Shown: positions 45,588 to 54,195 of the stretch, in pieces
Layout of the letters: each line of letters begins with the position of its first letter
Numbering within the stretch: the first letter of the stretch is position 1
NCBI GenBank assembly: GCA_965226695.1
Contig: OZ245405.1
Span: forward strand, 1,116,001 to 1,180,000
Direction: 5' to 3'
Length of the DNA stretch: 64,000 nt
Source: CATOSD01 sp965226695
GTDB lineage: Bacteria > Chloroflexota > Dehalococcoidia > Lucifugimonadales > CATOSD01
The notes under the pieces: generated by a model
Told to the model about the DNA's origin: nothing
The model's input: only the letters and a program-made list of their open reading frames with translations
Databases searched by the model: none
Program-made: the position numbers and the translations under genes

Positions 45588-47168
45588 ATGGCCATAAAGG
45601 TAGTGTCGGCGGCGCAGATGCGCCGAATCGAGGACCGGTCCGAGGCTCTCGCCCCTTTCCCCGTGTCCAAGGATACGCTGATGGAGAACGCGGGACTGGA
45701 GGTGGCCCGTGGCGTGCGCCGCCGCCTGGGCCACCTGCCGGGCGTCCGCGTGGTTGTGCTGGTCGGGCCTGGCAACAACGGCGGCGACGGCTTGGTGGCC
45801 GCCCGCCATCTGCACCGCTGGGGCGCCCGCGTGCTGGCCTACCTGTGCGGACGCCGGCCGTCTCCGGACCCCAAGCTCGACGCTCTGCCCGAGACCGAGA
45901 TGCCCATCGTCCGCGCCACGGACGACGAGGGCCTGGCCCTGCTCCGTGAATGGCTGGCCCTGGCCCACGCGGCGGTAGACTCCGTACTTGGGACTGGACG
46001 GTCCCGGCCCATAGAAGGCCCGTTGGCGTCTATCCTGGCCGAGTTGTCGCGCGAACGGTCCTGCCGAGCGGACCTGGCGCTGTTCGCGGTCGACGTGCCG
46101 ACGGGGCTGGATGCGGACTCCGGCGCGGTGGACTCGCTCACGCCCCGGCCGGACGTAACGCTGGCGCTGGGCTACCCCAAGCTGGGCATGTTCGCGCTGC
46201 CGGGAGCCGGGAGCGTGGGCGCGCTGGAGGTGCTGGACATCGGTTTACCACCCGGGCTGGACGACGACGTGCGGGTGGAGTTGACGACGGCGGCATCTGC
46301 GGCACGGCTGCTGCCATCGAGGCCGCTCGCGGCGCACAAGGGCAGCTTTGGGCGCGCGCTGGTCGTTGCCGGGTCGCCCAACTACGTCGGCGCCGCGCGG
46401 CTGGCGGCATCTGCGGCAACTCGCGTGGGCGCGGGTCTGGTCACGCTCGCCATTCCCGCCGGCCTTCAGTCGTCCGTCGCGAGCGGCATGACCGAGCCGA
46501 CCTTCATCCCGCTGCCGGAGTCGTCCCCCGGATTCGCCGAGCCGGAGCGGGCCGCGGCCATGCTTCTGGAGGCGATGGACGGCTACGACTCGCTGCTGGT
46601 CGGCTGTGGCCTCGGACAGGATGAGCGGACGCGGGGGTTGCTGGAGCGTCTGCTGCTAAGTGGTGAGCCGCTCCCTCCCGCGGTCGTGGACGCCGATGCC
46701 CTGAACTTTCTCGCGAGCCACGGCGATGCCTGGAGCGAGTCCCTCACGTCTGGAGCGGTGTTGACGCCCCATCCCGGAGAGATGTCACGGCTGATGGGCG
46801 AGTCAACGACACAGCTGCAGGCCGACCGGGTGGCCACAGCTACGAACGCCGCCGCGGCGTGGGGCAAAGTCGTCGCGCTCAAGGGCGCCTTCACGGTGGT
46901 CGCGGACCCCGACGGTCGCGCGGCGCTGTCGCCGTTCGCCAACCCCGGTCTGGCGTCGGCGGGCACTGGTGACGTGCTGGCGGGGGCTATCGCCGGCCTG
47001 CTGGCGCAGGGCGTTGGCCTCTTCGAGGCGGCCACACTGGGCGTGTACCTGCACGGTGCGGCGGGAGAGCGCGTGCGCGCGGAGTTGGGCGACGCGGGGA
47101 TGATTGCGAGCGACCTGTTGCCAGAGCTGCCCAGGGCCATACGCGCCCTGGCCGGCCGGCGCCGTTAG
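45588..47168 (+). CDS. nnrD/nnrE: Bifunctional NAD(P)H-hydrate epimerase/ADP-dependent dehydratase
   Basis: 526 residues. The N-terminal YjeF epimerase domain has VVVLVGPGNNGGDGLVAARHLHRWG and FAVDVPTGLDADSG; the C-terminal ribokinase-like dehydratase has HKGSFGRALVVAGSPNYVGAARLAASAATRVGAGLV, LTPHPGEMSRLMG, VVALKGAFTVVADP and GTGDVLAGAIAGLLAQG. It repairs hydrated NAD(P)H in the cytosol. Both domains appear complete. Confidence 0.95.
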   Translation: MAIKVVSAAQMRRIEDRSEALAPFPVSKDTLMENAGLEVARGVRRRLGHLPGVRVVVLVGPGNNGGDGLVAARHLHRWGARVLAYLCGRRPSPDPKLDALPETEMPIVRATDDEGLALLREWLALAHAAVDSVLGTGRSRPIEGPLASILAELSRERSCRADLALFAVDVPTGLDADSGAVDSLTPRPDVTLALGYPKLGMFALPGAGSVGALEVLDIGLPPGLDDDVRVELTTAASAARLLPSRPLAAHKGSFGRALVVAGSPNYVGAARLAASAATRVGAGLVTLAIPAGLQSSVASGMTEPTFIPLPESSPGFAEPERAAAMLLEAMDGYDSLLVGCGLGQDERTRGLLERLLLSGEPLPPAVVDADALNFLASHGDAWSESLTSGAVLTPHPGEMSRLMGESTTQLQADRVATATNAAAAWGKVVALKGAFTVVADPDGRAALSPFANPGLASAGTGDVLAGAIAGLLAQGVGLFEAATLGVYLHGAAGERVRAELGDAGMIASDLLPELPRAIRALAGRRR

Positions 47169-47179
47169 AGGCGCGTCCG

Positions 47180-47905
47180 GTGGCGCAGCTGCGGGGACGC
47201 GAGAGGGCGCGCTACGTGGCGGATATGTTCGCGCGCATCTCTCGGCGGTACGACCTGATGAACACCGTAATGACCGCCGGCAGGCACTACGCCTGGCGGC
47301 GCTGGGCCTGCCGCCTCACCGTCGGATCGATGTCGGGGCCCGCGCTGGACGTGGCCGCCGGCACCTGCGATTTCGCGTTCGACCTGGCGCGCAACCCCGC
47401 GGTGACGCACGTGGCGGCGCTGGACTTCTCCCCGCCCATGCTGCACGTGGCGGCCCGCAAGGCACGGCGGCAGGGGCTTGCGGACCAGGTCGACCTGGTG
47501 GTGGGAGACGCCCACGCGCTGCCTTTCGAAGACGACACCTTCATCTGCGCAACGGTTGGATTCGGCGTTCGCAACTTCATCGATCGGCCTCTGGCCGTCC
47601 GGGAACTCGCGCGCGTGGTGCGGCCCGGAGGGCGCGTGGCCGTGCTGGAAATAGTGAGGATGGACGAAGAGGGCGCGTGGGGACGCGCGTTTCCCAAACT
47701 CTTCGGGCGAGTTGCGCCGGCCCTCGGCGCGGTCTTCGCCGGCGAGCGAGAGGCCTACACCTACCTGCCGGAGTCGGTGGGCGGTTTCGCGAGCGCGCCG
47801 CAACTCGCTTCTCTCATGGAGGATGCGGGACTGCGGCTGGTGGCGAACAGGCGCGTGTGGATGCGGTCGGTTGCCCTGCTGGTGGGCGAGAAGCCGCCGC
47901 GGTAG
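47180..47905 (+). CDS. menG: Demethylmenaquinone methyltransferase (UbiE/MenG family)
   Basis: 241 residues from GTG 47180, 11 bases after nnrDE. YVADMFARISRRYDLMNTVMTAGRHYAWRRWA is the UbiE N-terminal signature, LDVAAGTCDFAFDLAR the SAM-binding motif I, and VGDAHALPFEDDTF and CATVGFGVRNFIDRPLAVRELARVVRPGG follow. It performs the final C-methylation in menaquinone synthesis. Other menaquinone genes are not in the window. Confidence 0.92.
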   Translation: MAQLRGRERARYVADMFARISRRYDLMNTVMTAGRHYAWRRWACRLTVGSMSGPALDVAAGTCDFAFDLARNPAVTHVAALDFSPPMLHVAARKARRQGLADQVDLVVGDAHALPFEDDTFICATVGFGVRNFIDRPLAVRELARVVRPGGRVAVLEIVRMDEEGAWGRAFPKLFGRVAPALGAVFAGEREAYTYLPESVGGFASAPQLASLMEDAGLRLVANRRVWMRSVALLVGEKPPR

Positions 47906-47965
47906 CGGACGGGCTGCCCGTCAGACCAGCTCGGAAATCGCTCGGACTATGGGAGGAGGCCGAGG

Positions 47966-48193
47966 ATGGCTCAATACCGATTGCCCTACAGGATAAAAGG
48001 GCCTTCCGAGGACACTGAAAATATGTACATGGCTGAGATTCCTGCCCTTCCGGGATGCAGAGCGTGGGGCGAGACCCCCGATGACGCATTGGCCAGTCTT
48101 CGCAGTGTTGCGGCCCAGTTTATCGCGTCATACGCTGAACACGGCGATGTAAAATTGTTCCATCAAACCCCGCACTCATTGTTCGGTGATTGA
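47966..48193 (+). CDS. HicB-family antitoxin-like protein (orphan)
   Basis: 75 residues, preceded by GGGAGGAGG. MAEIPALPGCRAWGETPDDALASLRSVAAQFI matches the HicB partial RNase H fold. No HicA toxin gene is adjacent, and the extra DNA-binding C-terminus of longer HicB proteins is absent. A strong palindrome follows directly (48199-48234). Either an orphan antitoxin or a degraded pair. Confidence 0.75.
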   Translation: MAQYRLPYRIKGPSEDTENMYMAEIPALPGCRAWGETPDDALASLRSVAAQFIASYAEHGDVKLFHQTPHSLFGD

Positions 48194-48198
48194 GTATG

Positions 48199-48234
48199 CA
48201 AATGACAGAATGCTAATGCTGATTCTGTCATTTG
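48199..48234. repeat. Perfect 13-bp inverted repeat downstream of hicB
   Basis: CAAATGACAGAAT, a 10-base spacer (GCTAATGCTG), then ATTCTGTCATTTG. The inner bases can pair further (GC-TAAT-GC). It begins six bases after the hicB stop. It is AT-rich compared with its surroundings and may be a terminator hairpin, a protein-binding operator, or the end of a mobile fragment. The bases from 48235 to 48376 hold no recognised gene. Confidence 0.8.
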
Positions 48235-48376
48235 AACCATAAGATCATGTATACGCGAAGATTTACTGAACGCGAATTTCAGTGGATGGATCTGATGGGA
48301 CGTTTCGAGAACCGTTCATTCTCAGAACATCATCGTGAAGCACTAGGCATGATAGGTGGTCTGGAACACGAGGGTA

Positions 48377-49106
48377 CTAGATTCTGGGATAGAGGTTCCC
48401 AAGAGTTCCAGAAGTCCGGTCCGGCCTTACGGTCGTCCCTTCCCGCAGCCCGGCACCCGCCCAGTCTACCCAGATGCCACGACAAGCCGAGACCCTGCGG
48501 CACGTCGACCTCCCATTCGAGGTTGTCGCCCACCATCCAGGCGTCTTCGGGATCGGTGGCCAGCGCGTGCGGCAGCGCGTGCCTGTAAACGCGCTCGTCG
48601 GGCTTGCCTACGCCGAACTCTCCCTCGATGACGATGCAGCCGAAGAAGCGTTCGAGCCCAAAGCGCACCACCTTGCCGCGCTGGCCCTCCGCGCTGCCGT
48701 TGGTAATCAGGGCCAGCTTCACACCCATGCCCTGCAGACTCTCCAGCGTCTCGATAGCGCCCGGATAGGGCTTGAGGCTGCTCTCTCGCGTCGTGCGGTA
48801 GCTCTCGGCGAGCTCCCAGGCCAGCCCTGTGTCGTCGCCCGCGCCCAGGCTGTCCAGCGCCCTCGTCGCGATGGCGAGCGTGGCCTCGGCGGGGTTCAGG
48901 CGGCCGCTGCGCTGACGCTTCGGATCGGACCAGTATTCGCCGGCGGCGTCCCGGAACGTGGTGTAGAGGCCGGCGGCTGAGACGCCAAGCGCCCGAGGAG
49001 CGAACTGGGCGCACACCTGCTCCATGACGGCGGGCGTGGAGGCGGATGCGGACAGGATAGTGTCATCGAGGTCGAACAGGATTGCCCTGGGGAGCCGCTC
49101 CGTCAC
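48377..49106 (-). pseudogene. HAD-superfamily hydrolase with a 3' frameshift
   Basis: It starts at GTG 49106, overlapping the DUF971 stop (GTGA). ERLPRAILFDLDDTILSAS is motif I, LALITNGSAEGQRGKVV motif II and PEDAWMVGDNLEWEVDVPQGLGL motif IV. Right after this the frame reads nonsense, while the next frame continues as expected: GIWVDWAGAGLREGTTVRPDRTSGTLGNL, stopping at 48377. The sequence CTTGTCGTGGC in place of CTTGCGTGGC suggests one inserted T near 48485. The unshifted frame would run to 48330 with an unrelated tail. It may be functional with an altered tail, or an assembly error. Confidence 0.7.
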
Positions 49107-49426
49107 CCTGGCGCCGCCCTGCAGTCGTTGCAGTCGCAAAGCCTGCGGAGCGTCTCGAACGTGTATATGCCGGTAAAGTGCGCGTCGCTCCAGAGGAACT
49201 GCACCGCGTACTTGCCTACCATCAGGTAGTCCTCGGCGCGGATGTCGGCTGGCACCGTGGCGGGGTCGAGCAGCTTGCGGCGGCTCCACTCCTCGACGCA
49301 TTGGGCGCAGCCGCAGTTTATCCGCACCTGCCTGGGGTCGTACACGCTAACGTGGCCGTCGCTCCACTCGACGACGATATGGGCGTCGGTCAGTTCAACT
49401 TCGGTTATCGAGTGCGTCGTCGCCAA
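49103..49426 (-). CDS. DUF971 domain protein
   Basis: 107 residues. ITEVELTDAHIVVEWSDGHVSVYDPRQVRINCGCAQCVEEWSRRKLLDP and YAVQFLWSDAHFTGIYTFETLRRLCDC are the DUF971 (gamma-butyrobetaine hydroxylase N-terminal-like) pattern, with Cys pairs (CGCAQC, CDCNDC) that could bind Zn or Fe. It overlaps the HAD gene and starts eight bases after the gamma-glutamyltransferase gene stop. Stand-alone DUF971 proteins are linked to Fe-S cluster maintenance in some genomes; its role here is unknown. Confidence 0.85.
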   Translation of the reverse strand: MATTHSITEVELTDAHIVVEWSDGHVSVYDPRQVRINCGCAQCVEEWSRRKLLDPATVPADIRAEDYLMVGKYAVQFLWSDAHFTGIYTFETLRRLCDCNDCRAAPG

Positions 49427-49433
49427 TTGCGCT

Positions 49434-51200
49434 TCACCACCCCAGCATAACGGCGTCGCGCCGTGGGTCGGCTCCGCCGGTGTACACGCCGTTGTCCGCG
49501 ACTATCGGCGTGAAGCCGTTGACTATGCCCCACGGCCCGATGATGTTCACGTCGTGGCCCTTTTCGGCGAGGGCGCCGGCGGTCTCGCGCGGTATGCGGC
49601 TCTCGAGCGAGAGCCGGTTGGGAGACACGCCGTGCGGCCACGGTGAGCTGGGGAAGCTGTAGCCACAGAACCTGGGAGCGGACACCGCCTCCTGCACGTC
49701 CATGCCGAAGTCGGCGATGTTCGTGAACACCTGCAGGTTGCTCTGCACCTGGCTGTCGCCGCCCGGTGTGCCCAGCGTCATGAAGGGCTTGCCGTCCTTC
49801 AGCACGATGAATGTGCACGGGGTCGTGCGCGGGCGCTTGCGGGGCGCGAGCGCGTTGGGGTTGTCGGGGTCGAGCCAGAAGTAGCAGCCGCGGCAGTTGA
49901 TGACGATTCCGGTATCGCCGAGCACCATCCCCTGCGCCAGCCCCGCGAAGCTGCTCGGCGTCGCCGAGACCATGTTGCCCTGCGCGTCGGCGGTCGAAAG
50001 GTATGTTGTGCCGTCGAACTCTCCCCCGGCCTCGACAACATGCGCGACGCCAACGCCGTTGACGGCCGCCCTCATCGCGCGCGGGTCCCCCGGCGGGTAC
50101 TCGGCCTGTGCCCGCTTCCTGTCCAGCAGCGAAAGGCGCAACGCGCCATACCGCGGCGACAGCAGCCCATCAAACGGAACGTCCACGAAATCGGGGTCGC
50201 CCGCGTAGCGCTCGCGGTCGGCCATCGCCAGTTTCAGGGCCTCGACCTGCACGTGAATCGCCTCTGGGCTGTTGTGGCCCAATGCGGCCAGGTCCACGCC
50301 CTCCAGGATGCTCAGCGTCTGCAACAGCGCCATGCCCTGCGTCCAGGTGCGGTTGGTATAGACCGTGTAGCCGCGGTAGTTCACCGAAACAGGCTCTTCG
50401 AAGGGCGACTCGTACTCGGCGAAGTCCTCGTACTCGTACAGGCCGCCAAGCCCCTTTAGCGCGGCCACCATCCGGCGCGCCGGATCGCCCTTGTAGAAGC
50501 AGTCCCTTGCCGCCTGTATGCCGCCTTCACGGTCTGCCCCCGCGGCCAGCGCGTCGTTCTCGGCCTGTGCCATCAGCGACAGGGTGCGCGCCAGGTCCGG
50601 CTGTCTGAAGTTGCTGCCGACGGGCGGGGGAGAGCCGCCCGGCAGGAAGACGCGGGCGGAATCTGCATGGGCGCTGAGGTTGGCGAACCGCGCCGGCGTA
50701 GCGATGGTGCGGCTGAACAGCGGGTAGGCCGGAAATCCCCCGTCGGCCAGTTCGATGGCGCTCGCCGCCGCCTGTTCGAACGACGTGGTGCCGTGGGCGC
50801 TAAGCATCGTGAGCAGCGCCGAGACAACGCCCGGCACGGTGCTGGAGTGTACGCCCGGCGGGATTTCGCCCCATCGCTCCATGTAGAGGTCGATGGTCGC
50901 GGCCCGCGGCGCCCAGCCCTGGCCGACTACCGAGCGCACCTTGCCCGCTTCCGCGTCGTACAGCAGCATGGCCACCTCGCCGCCCAGCGTGTAGTGCGCC
51001 GTCGGCTCGAGCACGCCGGCCGCGAGGGCGGAGGCGACGGCGGCATCGACGGCGTTGCCCCCCTGCCAAAGCGCGCGCATACCCGCCTGGGCCGTAAGCT
51101 GTGTGCCGCCGCCGGACATGCCTTGCTTGCCCCAAACGAGGGGGCGATGGGAGTAGAGCCCGTGGCTGCCGTGAATGGTGCCGTTAGTTGTGGTGGTCAC
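49434..51200 (-). CDS. Gamma-glutamyltransferase family protein, second copy
   Basis: 588 residues from GTG 51200, seven bases after GGAGG; ATG 51224 is an alternative. GKQGMSGGGTQLTAQAGMRALWQGGNAVDAAVASALAAGVLEP and the processing site FDGTTYLSTADAQGNMVS (Thr398) are present, as are RKRPRTTPCTFIVLKDGKPFMTLGTPGGDSQVQSNLQVF. The conserved NNxM segment is replaced by NCRGCYFWLDPDNPNALAP, so substrate preference probably differs from the copy at 3880. No export signal. It belongs to the minus-strand group with DUF971 and the HAD gene. Confidence 0.9.
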   Translation of the reverse strand: MTTTTNGTIHGSHGLYSHRPLVWGKQGMSGGGTQLTAQAGMRALWQGGNAVDAAVASALAAGVLEPTAHYTLGGEVAMLLYDAEAGKVRSVVGQGWAPRAATIDLYMERWGEIPPGVHSSTVPGVVSALLTMLSAHGTTSFEQAAASAIELADGGFPAYPLFSRTIATPARFANLSAHADSARVFLPGGSPPPVGSNFRQPDLARTLSLMAQAENDALAAGADREGGIQAARDCFYKGDPARRMVAALKGLGGLYEYEDFAEYESPFEEPVSVNYRGYTVYTNRTWTQGMALLQTLSILEGVDLAALGHNSPEAIHVQVEALKLAMADRERYAGDPDFVDVPFDGLLSPRYGALRLSLLDRKRAQAEYPPGDPRAMRAAVNGVGVAHVVEAGGEFDGTTYLSTADAQGNMVSATPSSFAGLAQGMVLGDTGIVINCRGCYFWLDPDNPNALAPRKRPRTTPCTFIVLKDGKPFMTLGTPGGDSQVQSNLQVFTNIADFGMDVQEAVSAPRFCGYSFPSSPWPHGVSPNRLSLESRIPRETAGALAEKGHDVNIIGPWGIVNGFTPIVADNGVYTGGADPRRDAVMLGW

Positions 51201-51245
51201 GTTTGCGCCTCCGCTTCTCGCCATACGCCTTCCGATGTACGCTTG

Positions 51246-51265
51246 CAGGGCGCGGACGCGCCCTG
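51246..51265. repeat. 20-bp GC-rich palindrome upstream of the gamma-glutamyltransferase gene
   Basis: CAGGGCGCGGACGCGCCCTG: a 9-bp stem with a two-base loop, between the end of the 51280 gene and the start of the gamma-glutamyltransferase gene on the same strand. Probably a terminator stem or dispersed palindrome. Confidence 0.55.
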
Positions 51266-51279
51266 CCACCTGAGTTCCG

Positions 51280-51597
51280 CTACAGGCCGCGCTCCTTCAT
51301 CTTCTCGTCGGTCACGACCTCGTAGAATTCGATGAGGTACTCCAGGATGAGGGACTGGAGCTTGGCGTTGTCGTCCCGTACCGACGCGGGTACCTTGGAC
51401 ACCCAGTTCGGCTCGATGGACTCCTGCGTCCATTCGGCGATTACCTGGCTTTCGCCCGGCAGGCCGCGGCCGCCCACCGAGATGGTGGCCTCGCTGCGGC
51501 CGTTTTCCTCGTATGCATTGCAGATTCTTCGCAGAATCGCTGCAACCTCCCACTCCGTCTGAGGCTTGGTCTTGGCTATCCTTCTGACTAAGTACAC
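51280..51597 (-). CDS. Hypothetical protein, 105 residues
   Basis: Starts MYLVRRIAKTKPQTEWEVAAILRRICNAYEENGRSEATISVGGRGLPGESQVIAEW and ends EYLIEFYEVVTDEKMKERGL. The strand-helix-strand pattern and size suggest a small alpha/beta-barrel protein, but I do not recognise a family. The start follows AAGGAGATTT. No membrane segment. Confidence 0.55.
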   Translation of the reverse strand: MYLVRRIAKTKPQTEWEVAAILRRICNAYEENGRSEATISVGGRGLPGESQVIAEWTQESIEPNWVSKVPASVRDDNAKLQSLILEYLIEFYEVVTDEKMKERGL

Positions 51598-51759
51598 CCG
51601 AAATCTCCTTGTGGCGTTGTTTTGCGGCGCTTGCCGTAGCTGGAAGTGTATAGCGGGTATTGTGCGCCGTCAAACGCTGGGGCAGGGCGAGTAACTTCGA
51701 GCAATTTCCCAATCATCATGGCGATTGCGGAACACCATGTCTAATGGCATAATTCACTC

Positions 51760-51996
51760 ATGCCTGTTCAGATAACCATAGCGGACGTTCCCGAAGAAGT
51801 TCGCGACAAGCTCGCCAAGCGCGCTGCCCTGTGCGGCCAGACCTTTGAAGAGTTCTTGCGCCGCGAGCTGGAACGCTTAGTGACTCCATCCACTGGGGCC
51901 CAGTTGATGAGGGAAATCGAAAAGCGCTTGGAAGCGTCTCAGACCCACGTTCCAGGGTCTGAAATCGTGCGAATCCTTCGCGCGGACCGGAAGTGA
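51760..51996 (+). CDS. VapB/FitA-type antitoxin
   Basis: 78 residues. VQITIADVPEEVRDKLAKRAALCGQTFEEFLRRELERLV is a ribbon-helix-helix antitoxin pattern, followed by a toxin-binding tail. The stop overlaps the toxin GTG (GTGA at 51993-51996). It should bind its own promoter with the toxin. Confidence 0.8.
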   Translation: MPVQITIADVPEEVRDKLAKRAALCGQTFEEFLRRELERLVTPSTGAQLMREIEKRLEASQTHVPGSEIVRILRADRK

Positions 51997-52394
51997 CCCT
52001 AGTAGTTGATGCGTCCGTGCTGGTCGCGGCGCTGGTGGACCTTGGGCACGACGGCAGGTGGTCCCGCGCCGCGCTGTCTCAGGACGGTCTCTGCGCCCCG
52101 GCGCACGTTCTGGCCGAGGCCACCAACGCGCTGCGCCGCATGGAGTTATCTGGGCGCATTGCGCGCGTTCAGGCCGCCGCCGCTCATCGCGACCTGTTGA
52201 GAGATAACTATACGCTGCATCCCTTCGCCCCCTTCGCCGAGCGCGTATGGGAGTTGCGGACCACCCTCACCAGTTACGATGCGTGGTACGTCGCGCTTGC
52301 AGAGGAACTGAACTGTCCGCTTGCAACGCTTGACCGCAGACTCGGCCGCGCCAGTGGTCCAACATGCGAGTTTGTCGCTCCACCACCAACGTGA
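51993..52394 (+). CDS. VapC-type PIN-domain ribonuclease toxin
   Basis: 133 residues from GTG 51993. The four PIN acidic residues are all present: Asp6 (LVVDASVLV), Glu42 (VLAEATNALRR), Asp96 (SYDAWYVALAEEL) and Asp114 (ATLDRRL). VapC toxins cut tRNA or rRNA when the antitoxin is lost. This pair appears intact, unlike the one at 23017. Confidence 0.88.
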   Translation: MTLVVDASVLVAALVDLGHDGRWSRAALSQDGLCAPAHVLAEATNALRRMELSGRIARVQAAAAHRDLLRDNYTLHPFAPFAERVWELRTTLTSYDAWYVALAEELNCPLATLDRRLGRASGPTCEFVAPPPT

Positions 52395-52449
52395 CAGCCC
52401 GTAGGTCGTACCGCTGCTCTGGGACCGGCACGACGCGTTCCGCGACGCG

Positions 52450-53013
52450 CTAGTAGTACTTCTCTATACCGCCGGTGCCGATCTGGCGGCCCTGTGACGT
52501 AGCCCTGATGAGGTTGCTGAGCCTCTTGTGAAACTCTTCCGGGCGCCTGCGGGCGGCGTCGACGTAGGCCACGCGGATTCTGCGGTACGTCTCGGAGAAG
52601 GCGTTGTAGTTTTGCCAGGCGTCGGGGTTGGCCTTTATCGCGTCCACCACGTCGGAGGGGAATACGAACGGCTCCGCGAGTGCCCGCCACGCGGCCTTGC
52701 GTACGGACGGGTGGATCATGCCATGCTTGTCGAGCCAGCGCAGCCGTTCCTTGTTGGGCTGGGAGAATCCGCTCTTAGGGTTGCGCGGAGTGAATCGCTG
52801 GGCCGCCAGGCCTTCACCGGCGCTTTTGATGATCGAGTCGATCCAACCGAAGCAGAGCGCCTCCTCGACGGCGTCGTTGTAGGGAATGCGCGGCCGTCCG
52901 GTTGCCTTGTTGGGGTACACGAGCCAGATTTCCCTGGCGGTGTCGAAGTTGGCTTGCAGCCACTCCCGCCACGGGGTCCTGTCGGTAACGTACAGCGTCT
53001 CGCCAACTTCCAT
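52450..53013 (-). CDS. YdeI/OmpD-associated-family protein
   Basis: 187 residues from ATG 53013 after GGGAG. LYVTDRTPWREWLQANFDTAREIWLVYPNKATGRPRIPYNDAVEEALCFGWIDSIIKS and RFTPRNPKSGFSQPNKERLRWLDKHGMIHPSVRKAAW are the family hallmarks, and YNAFSETYRRIRVAYVDAARRRPEEFHKRLSNLI closes it. Function is poorly known (peptide or bacteriocin tolerance has been suggested for relatives). An open frame upstream into the tRNA region is not coding. Confidence 0.88.
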   Translation of the reverse strand: MEVGETLYVTDRTPWREWLQANFDTAREIWLVYPNKATGRPRIPYNDAVEEALCFGWIDSIIKSAGEGLAAQRFTPRNPKSGFSQPNKERLRWLDKHGMIHPSVRKAAWRALAEPFVFPSDVVDAIKANPDAWQNYNAFSETYRRIRVAYVDAARRRPEEFHKRLSNLIRATSQGRQIGTGGIEKYY

Positions 53014-53078
53014 CGCCGCGCTCCCTAGACGCCCTGCGTGACCTGTTGGGCGCTTGCCCGGTGCCACGACCGGTTGGC

Positions 53079-53168
53079 TGGCGGAGAGAGTGGGATTCGA
53101 ACCCACGGTACCCTTGCAGGTACACGCGATTTCCAGTCGCGCCTATTCGTCCTCTCTAGCATCTCTCC
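53079..53168 (-). tRNA. tRNA-Ser (anticodon GGA)
   Basis: 90 bases including an encoded CCA. The acceptor arms GGAGAGA and TCTCTCC pair; the anticodon arm CGCGA-CTGGAAA-TCGCG gives GGA; a long variable arm typical of tRNA-Ser follows; the T-arm GTGGG-TTCGAAT-CCCAC is perfect. Discriminator G. Confidence 0.93.
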
Positions 53169-53257
53169 ACGGACTCGCCGCCCTGGGCGGGCCTTGTCCC
53201 CGATTCGAACCGCGTGGTTGTCTGCGTTCGCCGCCCGTCTGGGGCGGACGGTTGGCG

Positions 53258-53347
53258 TGGCGGAGAGAGTGGGATTCGAACCCACGATGAGGTTGCCCCC
53301 ATACCGGTTTTCGAGACCGGCGCCTTCAGCCTCTCGGCCATCTCTCC
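53258..53347 (-). tRNA. tRNA-Ser (anticodon CGA)
   Basis: 90 bases including CCA. It has the same acceptor and T arms as the neighbouring tRNA-Ser; the anticodon arm CCGGT-CTCGAAA-ACCGG gives CGA; there is a long variable arm. It lies 89 bases upstream of the GGA gene on the same strand, probably in one transcript. Confidence 0.93.
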
Positions 53348-53470
53348 CTTGGAGAATTATAGCACGTTTGCGTTCCGCCAACCGCGCTGGGGCCGGCTTT
53401 ACACGAGAGTCAAGGTCATCTAAACTCAGCTTAGGGCGCTTGCGTCAGTCTAAGTAAGGGAGTATAGGCC

Positions 53471-53623
53471 ATGCCAAAAGGAAGAGTTCCTAAACGAGAG
53501 GCCAAGAAGCCGAAGAAGAAGGCCAGCAAAGCCATTTCGGTAGTGCCGCTGTCCGACTCCACTTCGCCTCAGGTGGTGGAGGTGGTGGGCAAGCGGAAGA
53601 AGTCCAGAGACAGCGAGGCTTAG
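53471..53623 (+). CDS. Small lysine-rich protein, 50 residues
   Basis: Starts at ATG 53471, eight bases after GGGAG, and reads MPKGRVPKREAKKPKKKASK, followed by AISVVPLSDSTSPQVVEVV and a GKRKKSRDSEA tail. Very basic ends suggest nucleic acid or ribosome binding. I recall similar very short proteins in Chloroflexota but no function. Confidence 0.6.
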   Translation: MPKGRVPKREAKKPKKKASKAISVVPLSDSTSPQVVEVVGKRKKSRDSEA

Positions 53624-53751
53624 CGCCTACCCGTCGCTCTTACGGGCCACTACCAGCGTTGGGCTTGCATGTGGCGGCCGGATTGGCCCCTCTGTCGTAT
53701 GCGGCGAAGTCTGTTTAACTTACCTGAGGCTTGGCGGATAGGCCTCGCTCA

Positions 53752-54195
53752 CTAGTCGTCTTCATCCTCGCCGTAGGGCGTGATGCAGTAGCTCTCGCCG
53801 TGCCGGAGCAATCGTTCGATTATGGCCGGAGAGGTGTTTCGCTGGTTGGTCGCGTTGACCAACTTCTCACTGATGGCCACGCTGATCTCGCTGGCTCCCA
53901 TCGGCTGGTTGCCTCGCGAGAGCAGCACCCTGAAGATCGCCTCCTTGAGCGGAGTATCTTCGAGCAGGTAGTCGTTGGCGCTGGCGCAGTGGTCGACAAT
54001 CTGGTCGATCAACTCCTTTGCCTCGGTTGAGTCGAGCTCCTCTTCAGTCGACTGCCGGCACATGTAGCACTGCCTGGATGCAACCATTACGGGCAGCGAC
54101 CGGCGCCGCGCTTCGGCCATGTCGGCGTCGATGAAGTACTTACTTGGCTGGTCGATTGCCGCCCCGCTGAACGCTTCGCCCTCTTGTGGACTCAT
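53752..54195 (-). CDS. Hypothetical protein coupled to moeA
   Basis: 147 residues from ATG 54195, which overlaps the moeA stop (TGATG). The centre contains a CYMCR pair and an acidic region, then a winged-helix-like stretch LKEAIFRVLLSRGNQPMGASEISVAISEKLV and an acidic tail (GEDEDD). It could be a small regulator or adaptor; no named family is recognised. Confidence 0.6.
   Translation of the reverse strand: MSPQEGEAFSGAAIDQPSKYFIDADMAEARRRSLPVMVASRQCYMCRQSTEEELDSTEAKELIDQIVDHCASANDYLLEDTPLKEAIFRVLLSRGNQPMGASEISVAISEKLVNATNQRNTSPAIIERLLRHGESYCITPYGEDEDD

Noticed and set aside
48232..48588. A forward open frame after hicB
   Set aside because: It starts inside the palindrome and overlaps the HAD gene; only the first 50 codons are not shadow, and they match nothing I recognise.
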